A DNA stretch of 64,000 bases from Bettongia penicillata ogilbyi (GCA_023548195.1 JAJHZJ010000401.1:620001-684000), one strand, 5' to 3'. Shown: positions 1-12,366, counted from the stretch's first letter. Numbers and translations: made by a program. The notes: generated from the letters alone by a model not told the origin.

Positions 1-419
1 CCATTCAATAGACCTTGATTAAATGCCTATTATAAGAAAAGCTTTATATTAGGTATTGAAAAAACAAAGACAGAAATGAAACAATCTTTGCTGTAAAGGA
101 GATTCCATTCATTATTTTCATTAAATCCTAGATAAACATAACATATACTCAAATAACTAGAGAAAGTAATTTTAAGAGAGAGTGGGTTAAAACTTGGGGG
201 AGTGTGGATCAAGGAAAGTTTCATTTTAAGAAATTGTTATGTTAATCTTTTAAAGAAAATAAGAATTGTATGGGCATAGATAAAGAGAAAATGAACCTGG
301 ATGACAGAAGTATTTGTGACATCTTTGACAAAAAATTGGAAGCTTGGGAAAGAAATACATTTAGATTTATTGAGTGGAGGGAAAATGAGGAATTCTATTT
401 TGGATATAAAAAATTTGAT

Positions 420-805
420 AAGCTTAAGGAACATCAAGGTAGAGATGACTCTCAGGCAATTGATGATGCAGGCATGAAGATCAGAAGCTAGGCTAGGACT
501 GGTTGTATACATTTTTCACCAATTTGTTAAGAAATGGTGGATAAATTATTTTTGTGGAAGTTTATAAGACCAACAAACTCAATACTCTCTTCAGAGTATA
601 GGGAAGATAACAAAAATGCCCAACATTAAGTATTAGGCAACACCTACGGTGAAAGAGATAGATGATTATCCAGAAAAGAGAATGAAGAAGAGTGCTTATT
701 CAGTTGAACAAGTAAGAGAAAGCAGTTTTTTATGAAAGACAAGAAAGGATGAAGGAGATTTATAGTGTAAAGCTGCAGAACAGTCAAGGAGAATGAGAGA
801 TGAAT
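420..805 (+). repeat. Ancient interspersed repeat, probably a LINE 3' UTR remnant
   Basis: The purine-rich text ending near 'ggtcaaggaggatgag'-like wording (here 'cagtcaaggagaatgag', 786-802) resembles an old mammalian LINE 3' UTR family of the CR1/L2 group. It is heavily diverged and has no ORF of note. The family name is uncertain. The open frame at 270-491 overlaps it and has no recognisable domain. Confidence 0.35.
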
Positions 806-1129
806 TTAAAAAAAGATGATTTAGTTTATCATTCTAAAATAATTTATCTTATCAGTCATCACCATCTCTCTTTTTTTGGTGAATCATCAATTTCTTCAAT
901 AGCCAACAAAAACATTTTTCCTTTGGATACTTCTATCATATCCAACTACTATTCCATGTTTGTCTTATCCTTTCCTGACAATTTATGAGAGGAAATATTT
1001 TTTGACAATTAATGCCAGTGTTCCTTCTCCACCCAAGTTCTATTCAGTCCTTGGTAATATATAGAAACTATATTTTCTAATATCACTAATAAATTTTTAA
1101 ATTACCGAATCAAAGCCCTAATCTTCTAT

Positions 1130-1539
1130 GATCTCATTAGCTTTTGGGATTGTTGACCACCTTATACTTAACTCTCACCTTTTTGAATTTCAGAGATCCC
1201 ATACTTTTGATTCTATATTTGCCTAATTCTACTTTCTCATTACTCTTTTACATTTTTGACTCATTCTCTTTCTATTTCTCAAGTGTATCCTTTTTCTCTC
1301 TCAAATTCATGACATTTCCCTTCAATTCCTTATCTACCTCTCTTCCTCAGCAATTTCATCCAGTCCTATAGTTTCAAATAGCAATTCTATTCAGATGATT
1401 CCCCTATCTATATCTCAGTCTTGACCTCTCTTTTGAAGTTCAGACTCATATTTACATCTACACAGAACATATCAATCTGAAACTTCCAGTGTCAATTCAA
1501 ATTCAACTTGTCCAAAACCTTTTATTATACATATATACA

Positions 1540-1587
<48 letters not shown>

Positions 1588-1830
1588 CATAATCTATAAT
1601 CTTAAAACATCCTCCTTTGCTGGCTTCAATCTTTCTTTCAGTGGTACCACTCACTATTCACCCCATCTCATTTATTTTAATCTTGTCGTTATCTTTGCCT
1701 CCTTCTACCCTTTCACTTCCCATATCCAAATTTTACTAGTTCCTATTGTTCTAACTCCACAATACATTTTGTATGAATTCTTTCTACAAACGCTAATAAA
1801 GAATTGATTCAATTATGACAAAACCCATTC
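1130..1830 (+). repeat. L2/CR1-clade LINE reverse-transcriptase remnant
   Basis: Around 1390-1425 a plus-strand frame reads like the YADD catalytic box of a CR1/L2 reverse transcriptase (YADD-like, then S-P-I-Y-I-S), followed by the leucine- and serine-rich stretch typical of that domain. Frames are broken throughout. A tetranucleotide repeat has expanded inside it at 1540-1587. This is a fossil with no coding capacity. Confidence 0.5.
1540..1587. repeat. (ATCT)n microsatellite
   Basis: About eleven near-perfect ATCT units in a row, inside the L2/CR1 remnant. It is a likely length-variable locus. Confidence 0.95.
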
Positions 1831-2525
1831 CCCAAAAGATAAATTGTTAAAGGAAATAAGCAGATGCTTCTCAAAGGAAGAAATCTAAGCTATTTACAAG
1901 CATATGAAATGCTCTGAATCACTAATAACTAGACAAATGAAAGTCAATTAAACCAGCTCTGAGGTTCTAATTCTCACCCATCATATTGGCAAAGATTACA
2001 AAAGATTAATGTGATAAATGTTGGAGGAACTGTTGGCAAACATGAAAATTAATGTGCTATTGGTGGAGCTATGTACTAATTTGTCTAACCATTCTGAAAA
2101 GAAATTAGGAACTATATTCCAAAAGCTACTAAACCATGCATACCATTTGATCAAACAAACCACTATTAGATCAATAACTCAGTTAAAAGAGAGATGGGAA
2201 TAATCTTTTAGGTACAAAAATATTTACAACAGCTCTTTTATAGTGGCAAAGAATTAGATACTAAGGAGATGACAAAGGAGACAGAATGTCTAAACATACG
2301 AAATATAATTGCATTGAAATACTGAGCTATATGAATGAATAAAGGAATATTTTCAGAGAAACCTGGAAAGAATTATATGTAAAAATCAAAACTTTGCAAG
2401 ACAATGGATATGCTCAATATAATGATCAACAGCAATTCTATGTGGTGATACATGCTACTTACCTTCTGACTGAGAGGTAATAAACTCAAGATGCAATTTG
2501 CGGTATACATTTTTGAACATGGAAA
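1815..2525 (+). repeat. L1 ORF2 C-terminal remnant, plus strand
   Basis: The text 'accagctctgaggttct' followed by 'cccatcatattggcaaa' (1949-1993) is the same part of L1 ORF2 seen better preserved at 32270-32310. Frames are interrupted and the 3' end runs into the next element near 2600. It is an old copy. Confidence 0.6.
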
Positions 2526-2604
2526 AGATAAGAATTTGCTTTTTTTATATATATAATATACACACACACATACATACATGCATACATATTTTTTCAAGAT
2601 TTGT

Positions 2605-4775
2605 ACTTTTCTCTCTTTTGTATTTATTTCTTTTTAGATTTCAACATTCATTTCCACAAAATTTTGAGTTCCAATTTTTCTCCCCTTCTCTCCCCTCCCC
2701 CCACCCCCTAATACCTTGCATTCTGATTACCACTTCCCTCAATGTACCTCCCTTCTATCACACCTCACCCTTCCCTTATCCCCATCTTCTCTCTTTTCAT
2801 GTAGGGCAAGATAAATTTCTATACCTCATTACCTGTATTTCTTATTTCCCAGTTACAAGCAATATCAATTTTCAACATTTGTTTCTAATACTTTGAATTC
2901 CAACTTCTCTCTCTCCCTCCCTCCTTACCCATCCCCACTGAGAAAACAAGTAATTCAATACAGGTTATATATGTGTCATTTGGAAAAGATTTCCATAATA
3001 GTCATGTAATACTAACTCTATTGTCCTCTAGCCTACCCTGTCCCCCTCCTTTTTTTAATTCTCTCATTAGACTTTATCCCTTCTCAAAAGTGCTTACTTC
3101 TAATTACCCTCTTCTCCCATTTGCCTTCCCTTCTATCATCCCCCTCACCCCACTTGTCCCCTCCTCCCCTACTTTCCTGTAGTGTAAGATAGATTTTCAT
3201 ACCAAATTTAATGAGCATGTTCTTCTCTCCTTAGGCCATATGTGAAGAGACTAAGCTTCACTTTTCCTCTCTCACCTTCTCCCTTTACTCCTCCATTGAA
3301 CAAGATTTTTCTTATCTCTTTTATGAGTTAAAGCCAGCCCCATTCCATTTCTCCCTTTCTCCTCCCAGTATTTTCCTCCCTCAACCTCTGATTTTTATTT
3401 TACTTTTTTATGGATTTCTTCTTTTCTGATTCAACTCAACCTGTATTCTCTGTTTGTGTGTTTGTGTGTGTGTGTGTACATGCATATAATCCCTCCACAT
3501 ACCCAAATACTGAGAAAAGTCTGAAGAGTTATAAATATTACCTTTCCATGTAGGAATGTAAACAGTTCAGCATTAGAAATTCCTTTATGATTTCTCTTTC
3601 CTGTTTACCTTTTCATGTTTCTCTTGATTCTCGTGTTTGAAAGTAAAATTTTCTCTTCAGTTTTGGTCTTTTCATCAAGAATACTTGAAAGTCCTCTATT
3701 TCATTGAATTTAATTTATTCCCTGGAAGTGTTATACTCAGTTTTGCTGGGTCAGTGATTCTTGCTTTTAATTCCAGCTCCTTTGACTTCTGGAATATTCT
3801 ACTCCAAGCCCTTCAGTCCCATAATGTAGAAGCTATCAGATCCTGTGTTATCCTGATTGTATTTCCATAATGCTCAAATTGTTTCTTTATAGATGCTTGC
3901 AGTGTTTTCTCCTTGACCTGGGATCTCTGAAATTTGGCAACAATATTCCTAGGAGTTTCTCTTTTTGGATCTCATTCAGCAGGTGATCAGTGGATTCTTT
4001 CAATATTTATTTTGCCCTCTGGTTCTAGAATATCAGGGCAGTTTTCCTTGATAATTTCATGAAGGATAATGTCTAAGCTCTGTTTTTGATCATGGCTTTC
4101 AGGTAGCCCCATAATTTTTAAATTGTCTCTCCTGTATCTATTTTCCAGGTCAGCTGTTTTTCCAATGAGATGTTTCACATCATCTTCAATTTTTTTTCAT
4201 ACTTTTGATTTTGTTTTTATCTCATAGTCATTGGTTTATCTCATAGTCATTCACTTCTCTCAATTCTCTTTCAAAGAACTATTTTGTTCAATGAGCTTGT
4301 GAACCTTCTCTTCTTTTTGGCTAACTCTGCTTTTTAAAGCATTCTTCTCCTCATTGGCTCTTTGGACTTCTTTTTCTAATTGAGTTAGTCTCTTTTTAAA
4401 GGTGTTATTTTTCTCAGTATTTTTTTGGTTCTCCTTTAGCTGCCTACTGACATGCTTTTCAAGCTCTCCTATGGTCTGAGTCCACTTCATATTCATTTTG
4501 GAGGTACTGGAGGTGGAGGTTTTGACTTCCTCTGACAGTATGCTTTGTTCTTTCTCATCTGACAGGATGGAAGGAGACACCTGTTCACCAAGAAAGTAAC
4601 CTTCTATGGTCTTATTTTTCTCCCTTTTTGGGGGGCATTTCCCCAGTCAGTTACTTGACTTCTAAGTCCTTTGTCAAGACGAGGGTCCTAGTGCTCCTCC
4701 TCCCCCCAGTGCCTTGCTTAAGGCTGAGATTCAGATCAGCTGCTCGATTCCACCAGAGGCTTTAAGCTGAGGTGC
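2605..4775 (-). mobile_element. HAL1 (half-L1) copy 1, minus strand
   Basis: Read on the minus strand, this has a short piece of L1-type 5' UTR (4640-4775), a decayed ORF1 (about 4638 down to 3622), then about 1 kb of 3' UTR ending at the L1-type terminus near 2640 (complement of 'ttcaacattcatttccac'). No ORF2 lies between ORF1 and the 3' terminus. That ORF1-only architecture is the definition of HAL1. A TG-rich microsatellite sits in the 3' UTR at 3450-3480. The 5' end looks truncated, because the AAGATGG start motif is missing. Confidence 0.7.
3622..4638 (-). pseudogene. HAL1 copy 1 ORF1 (RNA-binding chaperone) pseudogene
   Basis: Minus-strand remnant of an L1/HAL1 ORF1 protein. L1 ORF1 encodes a trimeric RNA-binding protein that coats element RNA. 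Visible parts, in order, are a charged coiled-coil segment (4580-4260, rich in K, E and Q with heptads such as LTQLEKEVQRANEEKNALKS) and the RRM core region (4178-3987, with RYRRDNLKIMGLPESHDQK). The original start is probably the ATG at 4638. Stops and frameshifts separate the coiled coil from the RRM and destroy the C-terminal domain. No function remains. Confidence 0.65.
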
Positions 4776-4925
4776 CTGGACATAGAAATATTCATCTTGA
4801 AGGTCAAGAATATTAAGAAAATAAGTAAAAAGAAATGCAAAGGGATTCAGCCTACCATTACCTGATCTTAAACTATACCACAAAGCTATAATCATCAAAG
4901 TAATATGGCACTGAATAAGAAATAA
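4745..4925 (+). repeat. L1 ORF2 internal fragment, plus strand
   Basis: The sequence at 4855-4910 reads as the conserved L1 ORF2 stretch L-P-x-L-K-L-Y-H-K-A-I-I-I-K-V just after the reverse-transcriptase domain. It is about 180 bp, in inverted orientation next to HAL1 copy 1, and is joined directly to another L1 5' end at about 4930. Confidence 0.55.
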
Positions 4926-4929
4926 ATGG

Positions 4930-7840
4930 TTGGGGCAGGATTCTAGGAAGATGGCAGAGTGGATCAGAAAATTCCAAGCACTCCAGATTTCTTCCACAAA
5001 TAAAACAAAATATCACTCATGATGAACACTGAGTGGTAAAAATAAATGAGATGGAGAGCAACAGTAGTCCTCCTGGGATAACTGGGGAAGATCCAAGGTT
5101 TGATTCCCTGTGAAGGTAAACACATCCAAGCTATTTCAGCTGAAACAGCAAGCAACAAATAACTAGATGAGTTAGAAGATAGCCTCTGCCCCAGTCACAG
5201 GAATTTTCAGCTCTCAGGCACTGTGGGGAGTCTGGTAGGCATCTGAGCATGGAAAGATTGAGGGAACCTCTGCTGATAAGGGACATCAGGCCCTGGGTGA
5301 GAAGGAACCAGCACACACCCGTCTAGTGCACAAAAGTAGGATGAGGATGTCACTGGCTGTGGACACTTTCAGGAGGGCAGAGTTCTTTGTTTTGGTTCCA
5401 GGTCAGAAGGGAGAACTGAAGGAGGATGAGGCAAGAGACTATCCTCCATATCTCAGGAGTAGAGGTGATTACAATAACATAATATAAATATAAAATAAAA
5501 TGAGCATCAAAAGAAAAAGAACCCAAGCATAGAAAATTACTATGGAATAGAGAAGACTGGGTTTCATCTTCAGAGGAGGATATTCCAGCCAAAAAGGGAC
5601 CAACATCAAATGGTCACCTGTCTCAAGAGAATGTAGAGAAGAACTTCAAAAAGATAAAAATCAATTGAGAGAGATGGAGGAAAAACTTTTAAAAACAAGA
5701 AAAATCCAAGAAAAACAAGAAGATTATGAAAAGAAATTCAGCTAACTAGAAAATGAGATCCAGAATCTGGAAGAAAATCACTGCATGAAAATTTGAATTG
5801 GGCAAGGGGAAAGCTGAAAAAGGTATAAGGGACCAAGAAATTACAAAGTAAAATGCAAAGAATGAAAAATAGAAGAGAAAGTGAAACATCCTTTTGGAAA
5901 ATCTGGAGAATGGATTAAGAGAAAGCTTAAGAATAATGGGATTACCTGAAAGCTACAATCAAAAAGAAACAAATTTTGATACAATAATATAGCAAGTAAT
6001 TAACAAAAATTGTCCTGAAATGTAGAACAAGAAATGAAAATAGAAATAGGAAAAAAATGCACCAATTATTACTTGAAAGAAATCCTAGGAGGGAAGTCTC
6101 CAGGAATATTACAACTAGATTCCTGAAACTCCTAGCTTATGCAGAAAATGGTATGAGCAATAGTTAAAAAAAAAACAATTAAAATATGGCAGAATCACAG
6201 TTATAATTGCACAAGATGTAGCAAAGGCTACAGTAAAAGACCATAGGTCTTCAAATATCAAAGAGCAAAAGAATTGAGATTATAGCCAAAATTATCATTC
6301 TTATCAAAATTAAACATAGTCCTGAATAAAAAAAAATGGACATTCAATGACTTGGCAAACTTTCAGGATTTTGTTGCAAAAAGGTCTGAAATCAAAAGAA
6401 AATTTGATATACAAGATCTAAGAGAAATATAAGGTAAACATCAAAGACTAATTACAAGGGACTCAATAAGGACATATTGTTTACTTTTATATGAAAAAAT
6501 GTAAATCATATGTGTAAGACTGCTGTTAATAATTGGATTGTTCAAATGGAAGATTGGGGTAGAGCTTAGTATGATGCAATACCAAAAATTAAATCATCTT
6601 GAAAAAGGTAAAAAAGAATAATTATCTTATGCAAATGAAGTGTGAGAGGATGAAATGATAGAGAGGGATTAGATAGGAGAGGAGGGCTCATAATCCTGGA
6701 ACTAGCTAACTTATTGTTAATGGGTTAAAGACAGAATAATACTTATATACCTAGAAGAGCATAAAAGTCTTCTAAATTCATGAAGACATAAAAGGCTACA
6801 AGGATATATAACTTAAATAAATAAATAAAAAGGGATAGAGAAGAGGAAGAGGATATGGGAGGGATTTTAGTGTAGGAGGAGAGGGTAAGAGAGAGATTCT
6901 TGGAGGGGGCAGATTAAGTAATAGGAGGGCAAAGTAATAAGTAGAAATAAAGTAGAGAAAAGGAAGTATAGAAAATAAGTTATACAAAAATATAAAATGA
7001 AGTTGAGGAGTAGAATTATTAGAAAAAAGCAGGGGTAGTAATGATCTCAGACAAAGTTAAAGCTAAAATAGATTTAATCAAAAGAGGAAAATAGGAAAAC
7101 CATGCTATAGGTTAGCCATACTAATCAATATTGTCTACTTAAAATAAGTAGACAGAATATGGTTGGATTACTGCTATGGTATAGGAAATGATGAGCTGGT
7201 AAACTTAGAAAAATATGGCAAGACTTGGACCTATGAAAGAAGAGGTTATCTACTTTCAGAGAAAGAGAAGACAAACAAGTATAGAATGGTCTGACACAGA
7301 TGTATATGAATGTATATGTCTATGTATGAATATAATTATAATATCTAAGTATATGTATGAGTACATAAGTATAGCTATGCATTTGTATATCCAAATATGT
7401 ATATAGATTTCTGTGTATGTATGTGTGTATGTATACTTACATGATACATACACATACACACATGTATACATATGCATACATACATGTGTCCATGCTTGAT
7501 TATAGCTTTCTTGGGGATGGGGGGAAGGAGGGGAAAAAACAAAGTAATAAGTTCACAACAGAAAACAAAAGAAAATTTACAAAGAAGCAAGGAAAAGATG
7601 GACAATTTAGAACATAATGTATAATATTTATTATATAGGTTTTCTTGAAATGGAAATTTATTGCTGTATATTTTCAACTTTTTCTTACATTTTGCTATGC
7701 ACATGACAGTGTTTTTTTTCTTTTCTTATTTGATATTTGTTTACATGTTTAATTTTTTTAATTGTGTTTTTAAGTTTTAGTATTTTAGTTAAAGTAATTA
7801 GTAATTGGGAAAAATTAATAAATGGTTCAACAATGGAATA
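4930..7840 (+). mobile_element. Decayed L1-type element, plus strand (5' UTR, ORF1 and part of ORF2)
   Basis: It begins with an L1 5' end motif ('ggaagatggcagagtgg', 4948-4964), followed by about 0.55 kb of 5' UTR and a broken ORF1 (about 5515-6435; an RRM-like core near 5920-5960 reads R-L-R-I-M-G-L-P-E-S). An A/G-rich spacer follows. At 7018-7100 'atgatctcagacaaagttaaagc' matches the L1 ORF2 endonuclease region, and at 7155-7200 there is a jump to the ORF2 C-terminus and then 3' UTR. Most of ORF2 is deleted. It could be two overlapping old copies rather than one. Confidence 0.5.
7290..7495. repeat. TATG/ACAT-rich simple repeat
   Basis: Imperfect tetranucleotide-rich tract (ATGT, TATG, CATA units) inside an L1 3' UTR. 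Open frames across it on both strands are compositional. Confidence 0.8.
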
Positions 7841-7844
7841 GATA

Positions 7845-9200
7845 AGGAATACAAAACACAGAAGTAAATGACCATGGTCACTTAGCATTAAATATACCCA
7901 ACAATCCAAGCTATTGGGATAAGACCTTACTATTTGACAAAATACTGCTAAGAAAATTAGGAAGATGTGTGGCAGAAATTGGGCATAGATCAACATTTCA
8001 CACTGCATAGCAGCATAAGCTCAAAATGAATGCAAAGACAAAATGGATGAAATCATAAGTAAATTAGTGGATCATGGTAAAAATATACCTGTCAGATTTA
8101 TGGATAAGAGAAATGTTCATGACTGAACAAAATGTAGAAAGGATGCTAAGAGATAGAATGAATAATTTTGATTACATTTAATTAAAAGATTTTTCACAAA
8201 AACAAAACCAATGCAGCCAAAATTAGAAAAGGAAGAAAGTGTCTGGGAAGGGGAGAATTTGAAGCAAGTTTCTTTTATAAAGGGCTCATTTTTCAATTAT
8301 ATAGGGAACTGATTCAAAATTATTAAATAATAACTCCCCAATTAATCAATCATCATGGGATATAAAGCTATCAATAATAATGTGAAAGAATGATCTCAGT
8401 TTTTAATAACAATAGAAATGTAAACTTAAACACATTTGAGGTACTATCTTACATCCACCAGATTGACTAAAATGACAGAAAAGGAAAATAACAAATGTTG
8501 GAGGGGGCATGGAAAAACAGAAATACTAATATATTGACTATTCAAACATCCTGGAGAAGAATTTGGAACAATGTCCAGCAATAATGCTACTAGTTTTGCA
8601 CCTCACAGAAATCAAAGAAAAAGGACATGTATATACAAAAATAGTTATAGCAGCTTTTTTGAGGGGTTTCAGAGTTAGAAACTGAAGGGAGTGCCTATCC
8701 ATTTGAGAATGACTTAACAGAGTGTGTTATATTATTGGGACTGAATACTATTGTGCTCTAAAAATTGCTGAAGGGATGTTTTTGGAAAAATTTGGAGAGT
8801 CTTTATGAGCTGATGCACATTGAATTGAGCAGAACCAGGAGGAGAATACTGCACACAGTTACAATAAGATTATAAGGATAACCAATTGTGAAAGACTTAG
8901 CTACTGTGTTCAATACAATGATACACAACAATTGCAAAGGAATCATGAAAAGTACTATCTACTTCCAGAGTGAGAACTGATGAACTATGAGTAGAAACTG
9001 AAGCATACTTTCCTATTTTCTTTACCTTTTTCTTGCCTTTTTTTTTTGCAAGATGGTTAGTATCAAAATATATTTTTGAATGACTTCTCATGTCTAATTA
9101 GTATTATGTTTCTTTCATTACAGATGGGGAGAGAAAGGAGATGAAAGGAGGGAAAGAATTTGGGATTCAACATTAAAAAATGTAAATAGTTAATTGTAGC
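7845..9200 (+). mobile_element. 5'-truncated L1, plus strand (ORF2 C-terminus and 3' UTR)
   Basis: This matches the C-terminal third of L1 ORF2. The 'ctggagaagaatttggaacaatg' region (8551-8573) and the stretch 8700-8860 correspond to the ORF2 terminus seen at 32400-32760. It ends in the L1 3' terminus 'gggattcaacattaaaaaatg' (9161-9181). It has multiple stops and indels. No clear target-site duplication was found. Confidence 0.65.
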
Positions 9201-9472
9201 TTTTTGATGACTTTGGATTGTCACCATAAAAAGAATGTATTATAGCAATGTATTCAAGCTTCTGTCATATGATGAGCTTTACTTAAACAGTGTAAGAGGA
9301 AGGAACACTTCAAGACATACTAAAGCACAACTTCAAATGATGGAATATGTCAGGAAACTTCTAGGAAACCTCGGAGGCAGATGGGCCAATCTACCCAGCA
9401 TTAACCAGAGAAAAAGTAGCCAGCACATGTGAACAAATTAATGAAGTAGACAGGCAATGAGTAGACAGAGCT

Positions 9473-10101
9473 TCAGATAACGTCAAACTGAGGAATCTCA
9501 GAAGTCAAGTAACTGCCTGGGAAAATGCCCAGAAAAGGGAAGAAAAATAAGACTATAGAAAGCTATTTTGATGGGGGACAGATGTTCCCGCCTTTCAATT
9601 CTGATGACGAGGAACAATTCTTACCATCAGGGAAAGACGTGGAGGGCGGGGCCTCTGTACCCCAGACATCAGAGGTGGATGTCCAGTGGGCTCAGGCCAT
9701 GGAAGAGCTCAAAAAGAATTTTAAAAATCAAGTTAGACAGGTGGAGGAAAAACTGGGAAGAGAAATGAGAGAGATGCAAGAAATGCATGAAAAATGGGTC
9801 AATACCTTGCTAAAGGAGACCCAAAAAAATGCTGAAGAAAATAACACCTTGAAAAATAGGCTCACTCAATTGGCAAAAGAGATTCAAAAAGCCAATGAGG
9901 AGAAGAATGCTTTCAAAAGCAGAATTAGCCAAATGGAAAAGGAGGTTCAAAAGCTCACTGAAGAGAATAGTTCTCTCAAAATTAGAATGGAACAGATGGA
10001 ATCTAATGACTTTCTGAGAAACCAAGAAATCACAAAACAAAACCAAAAGAATGAAAAAATGGAAGAGAATGTGAAATATCAGATAATGTCAAACTGAGGA
10101 A
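9473..10101 (+). mobile_element. L1 5' UTR/ORF1 fragment flanked by 22-bp direct repeats, no poly(A)
   Basis: The insert (9495-10079) starts in the last bases of the L1 5' UTR ('tctcagaagtcaagtaactg') and stops abruptly inside ORF1. It is flanked by a 22-bp direct repeat, 9473-9494 and 10080-10101, differing at one base (C to T) and beginning CAGATAA. There is no poly(A) and no L1 3' end. Long duplications are what L1 target-primed insertion leaves, but a normal product ends in the element's 3' poly(A). Confidence 0.7.
9525..10079 (+). pseudogene. L1/HAL1 ORF1 N-terminal fragment, still open
   Basis: An open frame of 190 codons starts at the family's usual start (MPRKGKKNKTIESYF) after the sequence CTGGGAAA. 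It encodes the N-terminal acidic/charged region and then a long coiled coil with heptads (residues about 55-185, such as NTLKNRLTQLAKEIQKANEE), which in L1 ORF1p drives trimer formation. The frame ends 4 residues into flanking DNA (10080-10097), so the RRM and C-terminal domains are absent. It cannot bind RNA like full ORF1p. Absence of stops fits a relatively young insertion. No promoter is evident. Confidence 0.7.
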
Positions 10102-10299
10102 ATAATTGAAGTAGTCAGAAGTCAAAGGTCACTTTTCACATCATCAAAGACTGAAAAAGACTGAAATACTAACATACTGAAATAGTGATCATTGTCAGAA
10201 TACGACCAATAGAAGTATCTCTAGTGACTAGTGAAGATTCTGTTACTACCAAATCAGTATTATTTGACTACATAATAGTTCTCTTATTACAATAATTCA

Positions 10300-10480
10300 A
10301 AGCATGAGATTAGAAGCCAAAGGACATTGATTAAAATCTCAGCTCTGCCCTTTGCTTATTGTGTGACTTTATAGAAGCCATTTGCTTCATTAGCCTTCAT
10401 TAGTTTTCTGAACTCTAAAAGGAGAGTTGAATGAGATGCCCTTTGAGATCCTTTTCATCTGTCAATCTATGATGTACTGC
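10300..10480 (+). repeat. MIR-like SINE, plus strand
   Basis: Has the MIR/CORE-type order: 'aaaatctcagctctgcc', 'tgtgtgactttatag', then a tail 'gagatccttttcatctgtcaatctatgatg', typical of a marsupial MIR-related SINE. Diverged. Confidence 0.5.
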
Positions 10481-10496
10481 TAAGTGTGTTAATAGT

Positions 10497-10636
10497 AAAT
10501 AAATCACTCAACCAATAAACATTCTTTAAGCATATACTATGTGCCAGTCACTGTGCTAAGCCCTGGGAAAACAAATGCAAAGGAAGAAAGACAATCTCTT
10601 CCTTCAAGAAGCTTACAATTGAATGAGGTCAGAAAA

Positions 10637-10637
<1 letters not shown>
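10497..10637 (+). repeat. L2/MIR-type 3' end fragment
   Basis: 'actatgtgccagtcactgtgctaag' (10537-10561), followed by 'ttcaagaagcttacaatt', is the widespread mammalian L2/MIR-related tail. A CA microsatellite begins right after it. Confidence 0.5.
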
Positions 10638-10681
<44 letters not shown>

Positions 10682-10682
10682 A
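10638..10682. repeat. (AC)n microsatellite
   Basis: About 18 uninterrupted AC units followed by one interrupted unit. Confidence 0.95.
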
Positions 10683-10784
10683 GACGTAACTTAAAAACAG
10701 GGAGAGGGTTAGTGGAACATATCTGATTTCATGAGTATGGTGGAGAAATCAAAGAACTCCGAATGGATTGCAGCAAGGGAGAGA

Positions 10785-11010
10785 CATTATGATAGATTAG
10801 ATGGAGGACCAGTCTTAGAGTCTGGATGAGCTGAGTTCAGATTTTGCATTGGTACATACTGGTTATGTGACTGTTGTCATCACTTAATATCCTAGTGACC
10901 AAGGCAAGTCTCTTAGACTATAAATCACAAAAGACTCTTTATTTTGCATTAGTGAAGGGGGTTTCTGTAACTCCCTATCAAAAAAACTACAGACCTTGAA
11001 TAACTATTAC
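10785..11010 (+). repeat. Mon1/WALLSI-like SINE, plus strand
   Basis: Shows the head 'gatggaggaccagtcttagagtc', the central 'ggcaagtctcttagactataaatc' and the tail 'gtgaagggggtttctgtaactccc'. A second copy of the same family occurs at 45865-46295. The family assignment is from recall. Confidence 0.45.
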
Positions 11011-11089
11011 AACCAACAATGAGAAAATTTGTACAGATCCTTTTTCAAATCTTACTGTATGCTTAAAAATAACAAATGAGTGATTCTAG

Positions 11090-12366
11090 CACTTTTTTTA
11101 AAAAAGAAGTTTATTCTTAGGAAGACACATCAGTAAAAATCAGGTGACACAAATTTCTTTTTAAATTTTTCCTTGTCTTGAATCCCCTTACTGCTCATAT
11201 ATAATGCTACAACTAATATGTTTTATTGCTTTTAAGTACCTAAAACACAATTATAAATATATTAGAGCCTTAGAACTTTGTCTATCTCAAGCACAATGAA
11301 AGATTTAGGGAGTTCAACTTGCATTACATGAGGACCAAAATGCAACTACAAGAGGACAACTGATTTAACTTACTTTAAAATTTTCATACTGAAATGTATA
11401 CTTTGAGTTAGGCCAATTCTGCTGTTGTACACATAGTACTTTCTTAAGAGGTCCCAACATGTCTGTCATTACCAATGCATCTTTACATGCAAATATAGGA
11501 ATGACATTTTGTAATCTGTTTGATAAGTATGGAGTAGTTACACTCTTCCCGTGGTATTCACAGAACTAGATTTGATAATTTAACCCACATTATTCATGAC
11601 CCAAATATGTTTGCTTTATGTGTTACTGTCCTCAATTAACTCTCTACCATGATATGTATGCATGTGTGCACTTTTCCTCCCATTTTCTTTGGCCCTGATT
11701 ATGAATCAGAAATGAGTTACAATTGAGTTCCAAGAAAGGTGCGGTCCTTTACTTCTGCTAATTTTAGAAAGTATACAAGACCAGTCTCAGAATGAAGTAT
11801 GTGCAAACACCATATTATTTACAGCAAACTAAATATAATGCCTTGATTTGGCACAGCCTGCCCAATATTTCTCTCGAAAACTGTTACATATGTTTGTTTT
11901 GGATTTCTGCCAAAATAGCAAGATTGTTAAGTATCTTTCATGCATTTCTCATATAGACTCAAGAAAAGAATTACAGCAAATTTCATTCTAACTTTTATAC
12001 AACTCTCCAGTGGACATTCATCCGGGGCTCTCAATATCAGAAGAGAAAAATAAACAACCTTCAAATTATGCTTCTATCTGTTTGGAAATAATAATTTAAA
12101 AAAAAACAAATGTATTGTGATTGTAATATGACAGTAAGCATTAATTTTCTGTATAATATCTCTGAAATGTTTAAGGATCCACTAAAATCAAATATGCAAC
12201 ACAACTGCATTGCAATTATTAAGGGACTAATTTTCCAGGTGGTCAATCATTCAGGCATTTTTCTTCCTCTTCTTTGTCTTGCTGCTTCCCACTTCTTGGC
12301 CATATTTGTCCTTGTTAGTAGATAGACAAAGACTTCCATTTTCAGCTTATTAGTGAATCTGGGAAG
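11090..12366 (-). other. Repeat-poor block; possible terminal exon and 3' UTR on the minus strand
   Basis: No transposon text is recognised across about 1.3 kb, unlike the surroundings. On the minus strand a strong acceptor-like sequence (long pyrimidine tract ending CCTTCCCAG, complement of about 12366-12385) is followed by a 36-codon open frame ending in TGA at about 12258; it includes NMAKKWEAARQRRGRKMPE. In another frame the same DNA reads DKYGQEVGSSKTKKRKKNA before a stop. An AATAAA on the minus strand (complement of 11109-11114) could end a 3' UTR of about 1.15 kb. I do not recognise either peptide. It may be chance. Confidence 0.2.

Noticed and set aside
270..491. A 73-codon frame with charged composition
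   Set aside because: No recognisable motif, no splice or promoter context, and it overlaps an ancient repeat.
2498..3182. Plus-strand frames of 132 and 69 codons rich in F, S, P and L
   Set aside because: They are complements of the A/G-rich HAL1 3' UTR, not genes. The same applies to similar frames at 27004-27575 and 34783-35362.
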